A stretch of 64,000 nucleotides of DNA from an uncultured Rhodopila sp. (lineage in GTDB: Bacteria; Pseudomonadota; Alphaproteobacteria; Acetobacterales; Acetobacteraceae). This document shows, one piece after another, positions 35,394 to 44,367 of the stretch (position 1 is the stretch's first letter; every line of letters starts with the position of its first letter). A model generated the notes under the pieces. The model worked only from the letters and a program-made list of their open reading frames with translations, did not search any database and was not told where the DNA came from. The DNA is taken from contig CAIZFE010000086.1 in assembly GCA_903932145.1 (NCBI GenBank), positions 310,001-374,000 of the forward strand. Reading direction: 5' to 3'. Position numbers and translations under genes: made by a program.

Positions 35394-36494
35394 ATGATCC
35401 AGCATGCCGGAATCAGGCACGATCGTCTTATGCTGGCATGCGACAAGATCGATGAGGCAGCTATGCTTGGTGAGGGGTGGTCCTCCGCGCTGGAGGCACT
35501 CGCGCTCGCAGCCGGATCACGCGGCGTCATGATCATGCACAACAGGGACAGAAAGCTGGTTTCTTACGTATCTGACCCGAACATCCGCGAGCCGGTGGAC
35601 CTTTATCTCGCCGGCAAGGCGCCTCCCAATGTGCGGCAAAGCAAAATCCGTCATGATTTCGACCCCGGTTTCCGACTGGATTTTGACGATTTCGATCCAA
35701 ATTTCATTTCGAGAGACCCATATTACCAGGATTTTCTGCGGCCAATCGGGATGCATTGGCATGCCAACGCCCGACTGATGATGAATGGCACCAGCGAGAT
35801 CGCCATCAGCTTCAAACGTGAACTGCGTCATGGTCATTATGATTCGGCCGATCAGACCATGCTCGACCGAATACTGCCCCGTTTAAGGGCTTCGGCCTAT
35901 CTCGCCGAATGTGTCCTGGATGCGGAAACTCGCGGCATGGTCAGGGCGCTGCATCAGCGCGGCCGAGCGGTTTTGGAGTTCGATGCTCGGGGGCGGGTGA
36001 GGCGCCAACACGGCCGGTTCGATGGTGCCTATGGACCGATTATCGTGCATCGAGATCAGGCCCTCACGGTTGACCCGCGTGCCCAGAATGCCATGGCCAA
36101 GGCAATCGACAAAGCGATCAAGCCACCGCAACGAGATGCGCGCGTACTCCTCAGTGATCATGCAGGGCAGCGCTACTTGTTTCAGATCGTACCGGTCCAG
36201 GGGCGCGCCCGCGACGTATTTTTCGCGACCTCGGCCGTCGGTGTCGTGATCGGCAAGCCAAAGGCAGGCTCGTTGCGGTTTGATATGGACATTGCGCGGG
36301 AACTATTCAGTTTCACGGTGCGCGAGGCTCAAATTGTCGCGCTTCTGTGCGAAGGTTATTCAACCACGGCGATCGCCAGCCGGCTGAACGTGGTTCCTGA
36401 TACAGTACGATTTCATCTGAAAACTATATTTGATAAGAACGGCGGCCGCCGGCGCGCCGAAGTGGTCGCCCTGATCGCACAACTTGTTGAATAG
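35394..36494 (+). CDS. LuxR-family transcriptional regulator
   Basis: A 366-aa regulator with a C-terminal helix-turn-helix of the LuxR/NarL type: FTVREAQIVALLCEGYSTTA, IASRLNVVPDTVRFHLKTIF. The first ~290 residues form an unidentified sensory region without His-kinase or receiver motifs. It is followed after 130 bases by a small exported protein and lrgAB, which it may control. An imperfect hairpin after its stop (36558-36590) may end transcription. Confidence 0.88.
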   Translation: MIQHAGIRHDRLMLACDKIDEAAMLGEGWSSALEALALAAGSRGVMIMHNRDRKLVSYVSDPNIREPVDLYLAGKAPPNVRQSKIRHDFDPGFRLDFDDFDPNFISRDPYYQDFLRPIGMHWHANARLMMNGTSEIAISFKRELRHGHYDSADQTMLDRILPRLRASAYLAECVLDAETRGMVRALHQRGRAVLEFDARGRVRRQHGRFDGAYGPIIVHRDQALTVDPRAQNAMAKAIDKAIKPPQRDARVLLSDHAGQRYLFQIVPVQGRARDVFFATSAVGVVIGKPKAGSLRFDMDIARELFSFTVREAQIVALLCEGYSTTAIASRLNVVPDTVRFHLKTIFDKNGGRRRAEVVALIAQLVE

Positions 36495-36624
36495 GGGCCG
36501 ATCCTACCCAAACGGGTAAAGGCCGCCTGAACAAGTTCGCTGTAACGGAGTGCACCTCACCTTGATCCGGAAACGAAACCGGTGAAGGTCCTGCTCCGAA
36601 ATATGTCCATAGGGGGTTTCTTCA

Positions 36625-36816
36625 ATGAATGCCCGTTCGCCGGATGGATTGGTCTATTGCGCGCTGGTTTTGGCGCTTACCGTTGCAATTGTATCTACGC
36701 GTGCGTGGCCCATTGCCGCGAACCCCGAAAGTGCTTTCACGCCCGGAATGTCATTTGAGGCCGCGGCGCTGATGATGACCAATATCGACAACACTCAGGT
36801 AGCGGTCGGGCCGTAA
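36625..36816 (+). CDS. Small putative exported protein
   Basis: A 63-aa frame with ATG at 36625 and a G-rich site (GGGGG) upstream. Residues 8-28 are hydrophobic (GLVYCALVLALTVAIVS), then a short polar tail. Compatible with a one-helix membrane or secreted small protein. No family recognised. It lies just before lrgA on the same strand, with 46 bases to the preferred lrgA start. Confidence 0.45.
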   Translation: MNARSPDGLVYCALVLALTVAIVSTRAWPIAANPESAFTPGMSFEAAALMMTNIDNTQVAVGP

Positions 36817-36862
36817 CCGGATTTTGGTTGGAACTCCAGACGCAACGGAGTGGGCCGCCGTC

Positions 36863-37255
36863 ATGTTGATGTCGTTTTCGATATTATTGGGCTGCGCGGC
36901 CGCGGGGGAAGCCCTGCGTGCCGCCACCGGGTTGCCCGTCCCGGGGACTGTCATCGGCATCGCCTTGTTGTTTGGCGGCTTATGCCTCATCGGCCGCAAA
37001 GATGGCGCCATCCCGCCGATGCCAGCGGCGGACGGTTTGCTGTCCTATATATCTCTGTTCTTTGTGCCCGCCGGCGTCGGGGCCGGCTTACGGCTGGCCG
37101 CCCTGGGACCGTATTGGCCGGCCATCGTGTTCGGAATCCTTGGTTCCAGCATTCTGGCCATCGCAATCACCGGGCGTCTGGTGCAAGTTCTGTTGGCTTG
37201 GCAGGATCGCCGTATCGTCATGCCCGCCAGCACACAACCGGGACCCGCGGAATGA
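36863..37255 (+). CDS. CidA/LrgA-family holin-like protein
   Basis: A 130-aa membrane protein of the CidA/LrgA family. With the ATG at 36863 (MLMSFSILLG) the first helix precedes the family motif LPVPGTVIGIALLF, as usual; a TTG at 36824 gives a longer form but no ribosome site is visible there. ACGGAG lies 13 bases before the ATG. Four hydrophobic segments are seen, with LSYISLFFVPAGVG typical. LrgA/CidA proteins work with LrgB/CidB to move small metabolites (such as pyruvate) or affect autolysis. It overlaps lrgB by ATGA. Confidence 0.82.
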   Translation: MLMSFSILLGCAAAGEALRAATGLPVPGTVIGIALLFGGLCLIGRKDGAIPPMPAADGLLSYISLFFVPAGVGAGLRLAALGPYWPAIVFGILGSSILAIAITGRLVQVLLAWQDRRIVMPASTQPGPAE

Positions 37256-37944
37256 GCGGACCGTTATTACTTGCCTGCACCCTGCTTGCATTCGAGGGTG
37301 GTTTGCGGTTGCAACGGCGGCTGAACGGATCGGCGTTAGCCAATCCTGTGTTGATCGCTGTCATGACAATGATCCTGTTGCTGCAAGCGACCGGAACCTC
37401 CGCCGACGCCTATTTCGCTTCCGTACAGCCCCTGAACCTGTTGTTGGGGCCCGCGACCGTCGCACTCGGTCTCCCCCTGTATCGCAGCGCATCGAGCATC
37501 CGACAGGCGATTGTGCCAATCCTGATCGGCGTCCTGGTGGGTGGAACCGTCGCGGCCGTGTCCGTTGTTGCGATTGCGTCGGTCCTGGGGGCGTCCGTGC
37601 CGCTGCTCTATATGATCGCATCGAAGTCGGTCACCGCGGCGATTTCGATGGGTATCGCCAGGGAGATTGGTGGCGATCCGCAATTGGCGGCCGCGCTGAG
37701 CGTGATAACAGGCATCAGCGGTGCGGTGATCTGCGTGCGCGTGCTGGATTTGGCCGGTGTCAACGATCCGCGCGCGCGTGGGCTGGCGGCCGGTGTCGCC
37801 GCCCATGGCATCGGGACTGCCAGGATGTTGGCCGAAAGCCCGCAAGCCGGTGCGTTTGCCGGTCTGGCGATGGGATTGACCGGGTTTGCCGGCGGAGTCC
37901 TGATGCCGTTGGTGGTCGAGATCGTGAGGGGCGCGGGCCACTAA
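37252..37944 (+). CDS. LrgB-family protein
   Basis: A 230-aa integral membrane protein of the LrgB/CidB family, partner of the gene before it (ATGA overlap). Typical motifs: LNLLLGPATVALGLPLY, SKSVTAAISMGIAREIGG, and the end ARGLAAGVAAHGIGTARML. Seven or so hydrophobic segments. The pair is thought to export or import central metabolites or to control murein hydrolase activity in other bacteria; the role here is not known. Confidence 0.9.
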   Translation: MSGPLLLACTLLAFEGGLRLQRRLNGSALANPVLIAVMTMILLLQATGTSADAYFASVQPLNLLLGPATVALGLPLYRSASSIRQAIVPILIGVLVGGTVAAVSVVAIASVLGASVPLLYMIASKSVTAAISMGIAREIGGDPQLAAALSVITGISGAVICVRVLDLAGVNDPRARGLAAGVAAHGIGTARMLAESPQAGAFAGLAMGLTGFAGGVLMPLVVEIVRGAGH

Positions 37945-38070
37945 ACAGGCGATGGGATTCTTTGAATGCACGCCGCGTCCTTGTGGATGGCGGGGCACCA
38001 GGACCTCGCTCTCTTGACCATTGGCCCTGTGTTGGCCACGGTCGCCCATCAAATCTGAAAGGACATCCGC

Positions 38071-39273
38071 ATGGCAACCCATGAGGGCCTGCGTTTCGGC
38101 ATCTTCCTCGCCCCGTTTCATCGCGTCGGCGACAATCCCACCCTCGCACTCGGCCGGGACATGGAGCTGATCCAGTGGCTCGACCACCTCGGCTACGATG
38201 AAGCCTGGATCGGCGAGCATCACTCGGCCGGCTGGGAAATCATTGCCTCGCCGGAGATCTTCATCGGTGTCGCGGCGGAAAAGACCCGCAACATCATGCT
38301 GGGCTCGGGCGTCACCAGCCTGCCGTATCACCACCCGCTGCTGGTGGCGCAACGGTTCGTGCAGCTCGATCATATGACGCGCGGCCGGGCGATGCTGGGC
38401 TGCGGGCCGGGCGCGCTGGTGTCGGATGCTTACATGATGGGCATCGATGCCGAACGCCAACGCGGCATGATGGACGAGTCGCTGACCGCGATCATGGCAC
38501 TACTGGCATGCAAGGAACCGGTCACCATGAAGACCGACTGGTTCGAGTTGCGCGAAGCCCGGTTGCACCTGAAACCCTACACCAAGGGCGGCTTTCCGAT
38601 TGCCGTCGCCAGCGCAACGACTCCGTCGGGGGTGCTGGCCGCCGGCAAGCATGGAGTCGGCCTGCTGTCGCTGGGCGCCGGCCTGCCGGGCGGATCGGCT
38701 AACCTCGCCAATTACTGGAAGATGGGCGAGGCAGAGGCCGCGAAGCACGGCAAGACCATGAACCGCGACAACTGGCGGCTGGTCATCAACATGCACTGCG
38801 CCGAGACCGACGAACTCGCCATGGAAGAGGTCCGCCGCGGCGAGCGGATCGAAACGTTATCGTATTTCAGTGAGACGCTCGGTCGCCCGCCGATGCGCAG
38901 TGAGAACCCGCTGGGCGAGGGGCTGGCAGCCGGATCGACGCTGGTCGGCTCTCCTGAAACCCTGATTGCCGGGATTGAGCGGCTGCTCGGTTTCACCGGC
39001 GGCGGGGCAGGGGCGGTGCTGTTCCGAGCGCATGAATGGGCGAACCGGGAGCAGACGTTGCGCAGCTATGAACTGTTCGCGCGCTGGGTGATGCCGCGGT
39101 TCCAGGGCAGCCTGGATACCACGATCGCGTCGCGCGAATGGGCCAGCGAAAACCGCGCCGGGATTTTCGGACCGTCGATGAAGGCGCTGGCGAAGGCGTT
39201 CACCGATGTCGGGCAGGAAGTGCCGGATCACATGCGGATGAAGCTGCACACCGGGAAGACGGAGGGGGCGTAA
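38071..39273 (+). CDS. LLM-class flavin-dependent oxidoreductase (limonene monooxygenase-like)
   Basis: A 400-aa luciferase-like monooxygenase. Family marks: FGIFLAPFHRVGDNP near the N-terminus, AWIGEHHSAGWEIIASPEIF, RTRNIMLGSG-like KTRNIMLGSGVTSLPYHHPL, and the LDHMTRGRAMLGCGPG loop. It resembles limonene-1,2-monooxygenase/alkanal-type enzymes that use FMNH2 from a reductase. Substrate unknown. AAAGGA about eight bases upstream supports the ATG. It converges on rho, with a strong hairpin between them. Confidence 0.9.
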   Translation: MATHEGLRFGIFLAPFHRVGDNPTLALGRDMELIQWLDHLGYDEAWIGEHHSAGWEIIASPEIFIGVAAEKTRNIMLGSGVTSLPYHHPLLVAQRFVQLDHMTRGRAMLGCGPGALVSDAYMMGIDAERQRGMMDESLTAIMALLACKEPVTMKTDWFELREARLHLKPYTKGGFPIAVASATTPSGVLAAGKHGVGLLSLGAGLPGGSANLANYWKMGEAEAAKHGKTMNRDNWRLVINMHCAETDELAMEEVRRGERIETLSYFSETLGRPPMRSENPLGEGLAAGSTLVGSPETLIAGIERLLGFTGGGAGAVLFRAHEWANREQTLRSYELFARWVMPRFQGSLDTTIASREWASENRAGIFGPSMKALAKAFTDVGQEVPDHMRMKLHTGKTEGA

Positions 39274-39357
39274 CCAGCGGTAGTCACACGTCCGGATGGC
39301 TCGCCTCGGATCACCGAACGCTCGGCCCAATGGCGGACCAATCCGGCAAACATAAAC

Positions 39358-39395
39358 ACTCTCAGATAGAGCGACAATGTCGCCTATCTGAGAGT
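39358..39395. terminator. Bidirectional hairpin terminator between LLM gene and rho
   Basis: ACTCTCAGATAG pairs perfectly with CTATCTGAGAGT and the inner GCGAC with GTCGC around an AAT loop (one A bulge), a stem of 17 base pairs. It sits between two converging stop codons. No long T tract is seen on either side, so it may act as a transcript 3' end stabiliser. Confidence 0.75.
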
Positions 39396-39413
39396 ACCAG
39401 ACGCTTCAATAAA

Positions 39414-40688
39414 TCAGGTATTCATCGCGTCGAAGAAATCGTTATTCGTCTTGCTGTACTTCAGCTTGTCCAACAGGAACTCCATCGCATCCACCGTCCC
39501 CATCGGGTTCAGGATACGCCGCAGCACCCACATCTTCGTCAGCACGCCGCGCTCGACCAGCAGCTCTTCCTTACGCGTGCCGGACTTGGTGATGTCGATT
39601 GCCGGGAACGACCGCTTATCGGACAGCTTGCGATCCAGGATGATTTCCGAGTTACCCGTGCCCTTGAACTCTTCGAAAATCACTTCGTCCATGCGGCTGC
39701 CGGTATCGATCAGCGCGGTGGCGATGATGGTCAGCGAGCCACCTTCCTCGATATTACGCGCCGCACCGAAGAACCGCTTCGGGCGTTGCAGCGCGTTGGC
39801 ATCGACACCGCCCGTCAGCACCTTGCCGGAGGACGGCACGACGGTGTTGTAGGCTCGTGCCAGCCGGGTAATGCTGTCCAGCAGGATCACCACATCGCGC
39901 TTGTGCTCGACCAGCCGCTTGGCCTTCTCCAGCACCATCTCGGTAACCTGAACATGGCGCGTCGCCGGCTCATCGAAGGTGGAGCTGATGACCTCGCCCT
40001 TCACGCTGCGGGCCATGTCGGTCACTTCTTCCGGCCGCTCATCGATCAGCAGCACGATCAGGAAGACTTCCGGGTGGTTCGCGGCGATGGCGGCGGCGAT
40101 GTTCTGCAGCATCACGGTCTTACCGGTGCGCGGCGGCGCCACGATCAGCGCGCGCTGACCTTTACCGACCGGCGAGATCAGATCGATCACGCGAGGGGTG
40201 AAATCCTTCGAGGGTCCCTTGGCGACGGACTCGAACTTCTCCATCTCCATCTTCAGGCGTTCTTCAGGGTACAGCGGCGTCAGGTTGTCGAAGTTGACGC
40301 GATGGCGCACCGCATCGGGCGGCTCGAAGTTGACGGTATCCACCTTCAACAGCGCGAAGTAGCGCTCCCCATCCCTGGGCGCGCGGATCTGGCCGTCCAC
40401 GGTGTCGCCTGTACGCAGTCCGAAGCGGCGGACCTGACTGGGACTGACGTAGATATCGTCCGGGCCGGCGAGGTAATTCGCCTCCGGGCTACGCAAGAAG
40501 CCGAACCCATCGGAGAGAATTTCCAGCGTGCCGTCGCCTTGGATCGCCTGGTCGTTATCCGCGAGATTTTTCAGGATCGCGAACATGATGTCCTGCTTGC
40601 GCAGCGACGATGCGTTCTCAATCTGCAAGGATTCCGCGAAATTCACCAGTTCGGCCGGTGTTTTCTTCTTCAGTTCAGCAAGATGCAT
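39414..40688 (-). CDS. rho: Transcription termination factor Rho
   Basis: A 424-aa hexameric RNA helicase that ends transcription. Start [17 protein letters not shown] at 40688 is the family N-terminus; the frame is open upstream by 43 codons without homology. The RNA-binding OSB motif appears as [16 protein letters not shown]; Walker A as [13 protein letters not shown] loops ([35 protein letters not shown]-like region) are normal. Length typical for alphaproteobacteria. The ~130-base leader is long and may bear autoregulation, which is a general feature of rho genes. Confidence 0.96.
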   Translation of the reverse strand: MHLAELKKKTPAELVNFAESLQIENASSLRKQDIMFAILKNLADNDQAIQGDGTLEILSDGFGFLRSPEANYLAGPDDIYVSPSQVRRFGLRTGDTVDGQIRAPRDGERYFALLKVDTVNFEPPDAVRHRVNFDNLTPLYPEERLKMEMEKFESVAKGPSKDFTPRVIDLISPVGKGQRALIVAPPRTGKTVMLQNIAAAIAANHPEVFLIVLLIDERPEEVTDMARSVKGEVISSTFDEPATRHVQVTEMVLEKAKRLVEHKRDVVILLDSITRLARAYNTVVPSSGKVLTGGVDANALQRPKRFFGAARNIEEGGSLTIIATALIDTGSRMDEVIFEEFKGTGNSEIILDRKLSDKRSFPAIDITKSGTRKEELLVERGVLTKMWVLRRILNPMGTVDAMEFLLDKLKYSKTNNDFFDAMNT

Positions 40689-40917
40689 AGGGGATGCCTG
40701 GACGTGAGGGGGTTGGATCGGCCTGAACGGATTTCGGGCGCAAATGCACACCGCGGTTCGTGGCCAGCCTAAATTTCTTTGGTTCAGAGCGTGGTGTGCG
40801 ACGGCACAGGCGCCCAATAGTCAGGAAGGACCTCCATAATAGGAAGGTCCTCCCGAAACGTCAATAGCTTAGGCAACGCCGAAATATATGCCAATCGGTC
40901 ATCCGGACGGCTGGTTC

Positions 40918-40993
40918 GTCATGGCCCGGCTTGTCCGGGCCACCTATCCCCGCTCCTGCCGCCACAGGTGGCCCGGACAAGCCAGGCCATGAC
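40918..40993. repeat. Large inverted repeat of the GTCATGGC family
   Basis: Left arm 40918-40945 and right arm 40966-40993 are complementary over 28 bases except about one, spaced by 20 bases. The arms begin GTCATGGCCCGGCTTGTCC. Intergenic, between rho and valS, 23 bases after valS stop; it could act as a terminator or RNA-stabilising element. Related cores are at 31152-31320 and 56301-56360. Confidence 0.85.
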
Positions 40994-41015
40994 GCGATGG
41001 GCAATGACAAGCCGC

Positions 41016-43715
41016 CTAACTGAGCCGGTCGAGTGCGGCCTGTAACCGGGCGATCTCGGACTCGGCGGTCGCCAGACGCTCCCGGTTTTCCGCCACGACT
41101 TCTTCCTTCGCGCGGCTGACGAAATCGGCGTTATCCAGCTTCTGGCGCGTCTTTTTCGCATCGACGATCAGCTTGTCGCGCTCTTTGGCCAACCGCGTCC
41201 GCTCCGCCGCGACGTCGATCAGACCCTGGAGCGGCAATACAATGGTGATCTCATCCAGCACCGCCTGAGCCGACTCCTTGGGCACGTCGCCGGTTAGCAC
41301 GGAGACATCGGACGCCCGCGCCAGCCGGCGAATCGCGTCCATCCAGCGACCGACCCGGCCCATTGCCTCGTCCGACGCGCCTTGCAGCAGCACGGGGGAG
41401 GGTTTGGATGGGGGCACGTTCATCTCGGAGCGCACCGACCGGACCTGACCGATCAGCCGCACGACCCAGTCGAGTTCATCCCTGGCCTGTTGAGCGTCGG
41501 GGACGATGAGCGGTTCGGGCCAGGAGGTCCCGATCAGGCTGCACGGCTCGCCATAGCCGAAGCGGTCCCATAGTTCCTCGGTGACGAACGGGATCACCGG
41601 ATGCAGCAGGCGCAGGATCTGCCCGAGGACATGGGCGCCAACCGAACGGATTTCAGCGGCACCGGCGGGGTCGGCGCCCTCGGCCAACAAGGGCTTGGAG
41701 AGTTCCAGGAACCAGTCGCAGAAATTGTTCCACACGAAACGGTACCCGGCGGCGGCGTATTCGTCGAAACGGTACGCCTCCAACGCCGCTGTGGCTTCCT
41801 GGATGGCCGTGTTCGTTTCTGTCAGTAGCCAACGCGACAGCGGCAGCTTGACGCTCGCCGGATCGAAGGCAGCTTCCGGCTGCATCCCGTTCATTTCGCA
41901 GAAGCGGGCGGCGTTCCACAGCTTCGTTACGAAACCACGGTAGTCCTGCACGCGCGCGGCGCTGAGCTTCACGTCGCGTCCTGGGCCGGTCAGCGCGCAG
42001 ATGGTAAAGCGCAACGCATCGGCGCCGTAATTGTCGATAAGCTCCAGCGGATCGATGACGTTGCCTTTCGACTTCGACATCTTCTGGCCTTTTTCGTCCC
42101 GCACCAAACCGTGGATGTAGATCGTTCGGAACGGCACCTCACCCATCATGTGCAGGCCCATCATCATCATCCGGGCAACCCAGAAGAAGATGATGTCGAA
42201 GCCGGTGACCAGAACATCACCAGGATAGTAACGAGCAACCTCCGGCGTCTGTTCCGGCCAGCCCAGCGTCGAGAACGGCCACAGCGCCGAACTGAACCAG
42301 GTGTCGAGAACGTCTTCGTCCTGCGCCAAGACTTCCGCATGGCCGTAATGAGCCAGCGCCTGTTCGGCGGCACCGGCAGCATCCTTGGCGACAAAAACCG
42401 TCCCGTCGGGACCGTACCAGGCCGGAATCCGATGCCCCCACCAAAGCTGGCGAGAAATGCACCACGGCTGGATATCGCGCATCCAGGCGAAGAACGTGTT
42501 CTCCCACTGCTTCGGATAAAACACAGTCTTACCGGTTTCCACCGCCTCGATCGCCGGCTTCGCCAGCACGCCGGCATTGCAATACCATTGTGTGGTCAGA
42601 CGCGGCTCGACCGGCACGCCGCCACGATCGCCGTGCGGGATCTGATTGGTGTGCGGCTCGATCTTGTCCAGCAGGTCCAGTCGTTCCAATTCGGTCACGA
42701 TGGCGGCGCGGGCGGCGAAGCGGGCCTGGCCTTCCAGCATGCGCACGAACGCCGGGTCCGCCACACCGGGAACCAAAATCATGACGTCCTCGATTTCCGC
42801 CAGCGTCACCATCGCCTGACGGTCCAGCACGGATGGCATCGGCAGGTCGTGGCGGCGGCCGACCTCGAAGTCGTTGAAATCGTGCGCGGGGGTGATCTTG
42901 ACCGCGCCGGTGCCTTTTTCAGGATCGGCGTAGTCGTCGCCGACGATCGGGATGGACCGGCCGACCAACGGCAGGATCGCCCGTTTGCCGATCAGCGCGC
43001 CATACACCGGATGATCCGGATGCACCGCAACGGCGGTGTCGCCCAACATGGTCTCCGGGCGCGTGGTTGCCACGATGATGAACTGGCCGGGTTCGCCCTC
43101 GATCGGATAACGCAGATACCACAGCGAGCCTTTAACCTCGCGGTTCTCCACTTCCAGGTCGGAGATCGCGGTCTGTAGCTTCGGGTCCCAGTTGACCAGC
43201 CGGCGGTCACGGTAGATCAGGCCTTCGCTGTGCAGCTTAACGAATGTCTCCTTCACCGCGGCGGACAGGCCGTCGTCCATGGTGAAGCGTTCACGCGGCC
43301 AGTCCAAAGACGCACCCAGACGGCGAAGCTGCGTGGTGATCGTGCCGCCTGATTCGGCCTTCCACTGCCAGACGCGCTCCAGGAACGCATCGCGTCCCAT
43401 CTCGCGGCGATCCTTGCCCTCGGTGGCCAGCAGCCGTTCGACCACCATTTGCGTCGCGATGCCCGCATGATCGGTGCCGGGTTGCCACAGTGTGTCCCGG
43501 CCCTGCATGCGGCGCCAGCGGACCAGTGTATCCTGGATCGTGAACGTCAGCGCGTGCCCCATGTGCAGGCTGCCGGTGACGTTCGGCGGCGGGATCATGA
43601 TGGTGAAGGGCGGCGCGTTGGAGGCCGGGTCGCAGGCGAAACCGCCCGCTTTTTCCCAGCCCTCATACAGCCGGGGTTCGGCATCGGCCGGAGCAAATCT
43701 GTTATCGAGTGTCAT
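41016..43715 (-). CDS. valS: Valyl-tRNA synthetase
   Basis: An 899-aa class I aminoacyl-tRNA synthetase. HIGH-like motif GSLHMGHALTF is near residue 50; the KMSKS motif reads KMSKSKGNVIDP near residue 530. The editing domain and a C-terminal coiled coil (LAKERDKLIVDAKKTRQKL) are present. Start MTLDNRFAPADAE at 43715 with GGGAGA before it. It follows popZ and tolC on the same strand, the common alphaproteobacterial order. Confidence 0.97.
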   Translation of the reverse strand: MTLDNRFAPADAEPRLYEGWEKAGGFACDPASNAPPFTIMIPPPNVTGSLHMGHALTFTIQDTLVRWRRMQGRDTLWQPGTDHAGIATQMVVERLLATEGKDRREMGRDAFLERVWQWKAESGGTITTQLRRLGASLDWPRERFTMDDGLSAAVKETFVKLHSEGLIYRDRRLVNWDPKLQTAISDLEVENREVKGSLWYLRYPIEGEPGQFIIVATTRPETMLGDTAVAVHPDHPVYGALIGKRAILPLVGRSIPIVGDDYADPEKGTGAVKITPAHDFNDFEVGRRHDLPMPSVLDRQAMVTLAEIEDVMILVPGVADPAFVRMLEGQARFAARAAIVTELERLDLLDKIEPHTNQIPHGDRGGVPVEPRLTTQWYCNAGVLAKPAIEAVETGKTVFYPKQWENTFFAWMRDIQPWCISRQLWWGHRIPAWYGPDGTVFVAKDAAGAAEQALAHYGHAEVLAQDEDVLDTWFSSALWPFSTLGWPEQTPEVARYYPGDVLVTGFDIIFFWVARMMMMGLHMMGEVPFRTIYIHGLVRDEKGQKMSKSKGNVIDPLELIDNYGADALRFTICALTGPGRDVKLSAARVQDYRGFVTKLWNAARFCEMNGMQPEAAFDPASVKLPLSRWLLTETNTAIQEATAALEAYRFDEYAAAGYRFVWNNFCDWFLELSKPLLAEGADPAGAAEIRSVGAHVLGQILRLLHPVIPFVTEELWDRFGYGEPCSLIGTSWPEPLIVPDAQQARDELDWVVRLIGQVRSVRSEMNVPPSKPSPVLLQGASDEAMGRVGRWMDAIRRLARASDVSVLTGDVPKESAQAVLDEITIVLPLQGLIDVAAERTRLAKERDKLIVDAKKTRQKLDNADFVSRAKEEVVAENRERLATAESEIARLQAALDRLS

Positions 43716-43808
43716 TATTCTCTCCCGCGCCCCGGCGGATCGGCTGTCCGGGTCTGCGATACAAATCAAAATGCCAAAATGGCTGCCGGCAAATCGTCGC
43801 GCCCCTTA

Positions 43809-44351
43809 TCAGGGAACCGCTCGGCCGACGACTCTCTCGATCTCGGCACGGACCAAACGCTCCACAACCGGCGGCAGGTTCACGTCCAACCATTCCTTTA
43901 GCAGCGGCCGCAGTTCGGCCCGCACCATATCCTCGAGGGTCGGCCCGCCTGCATATACCTGCGTTGCTCGGCCGGCGGCCAAACTGCGCATCAGAGTGCC
44001 GACCGACGATGCGGCGGCCGCGGCAGCTTCAGGGGCGACCAGATCGGCGTTGGGGCCCGGTTGGTCACGGGGGGCGTCTTGCGGGGTTGGCGTGATAGCC
44101 TCCATCTCCTGGTGCGAGACCGGATCGGGTGATGCGGCAACCGGTGCGGGTTCGCTTGTATCAGGAACCGGTGCAACGGTCGCGACCATCATCGATTGGT
44201 CCAGCACCAGCACGTCGTCGTCGGTTGGCGACAAACCCTCAGGATCGGCGGATGCCGCCGGGGCATCGTCCTCATTCAGGATACGGCGAATGGAGGCGAG
44301 AATCTCCTCCATTGACGGATCTGTGCCGTCAGGTGGCGAGGCGGTAGTCAC
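43809..44351 (-). CDS. popZ: PopZ-like polar organising protein (DUF2497)
   Basis: About 180 aa from the GTG at 44351. The N-terminal helix MEEILASIRRILNEDD is the DUF2497/PopZ signature, followed by a long Pro/Asp-rich acidic disordered middle and the C-terminal oligomerisation helices (LEDMVRAELRPLLKEWLD, NLPPVVERLVRAEIERVV). PopZ forms a hub at the cell pole that anchors the chromosome origin in Caulobacter. A longer frame starts at 44450 but would overlap tolC by 83 bases, so I prefer the GTG. The neighbours tolC and valS match the usual order. Confidence 0.85.
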   Translation of the reverse strand: MTTASPPDGTDPSMEEILASIRRILNEDDAPAASADPEGLSPTDDDVLVLDQSMMVATVAPVPDTSEPAPVAASPDPVSHQEMEAITPTPQDAPRDQPGPNADLVAPEAAAAAASSVGTLMRSLAAGRATQVYAGGPTLEDMVRAELRPLLKEWLDVNLPPVVERLVRAEIERVVGRAVP

Positions 44352-44367
44352 CGGCGTCCCATCAATG

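Noticed and set aside
39138-40772. Plus-strand 544-codon frame opposite rho
   Set aside because: Antisense shadow of the rho gene with His/Arg/Gln bias; no homology pattern.
40826-40856. Imperfect hairpin AGGACCT/AGGTCCT upstream of rho as an attenuator
   Set aside because: Short and bulged, no leader peptide or antiterminator seen; could be chance or the valS 3' end.
42111-43178. Plus-strand 355-codon frame opposite valS
   Set aside because: valS is certain on the minus strand; this frame shows only the His/Arg-rich shadow pattern.
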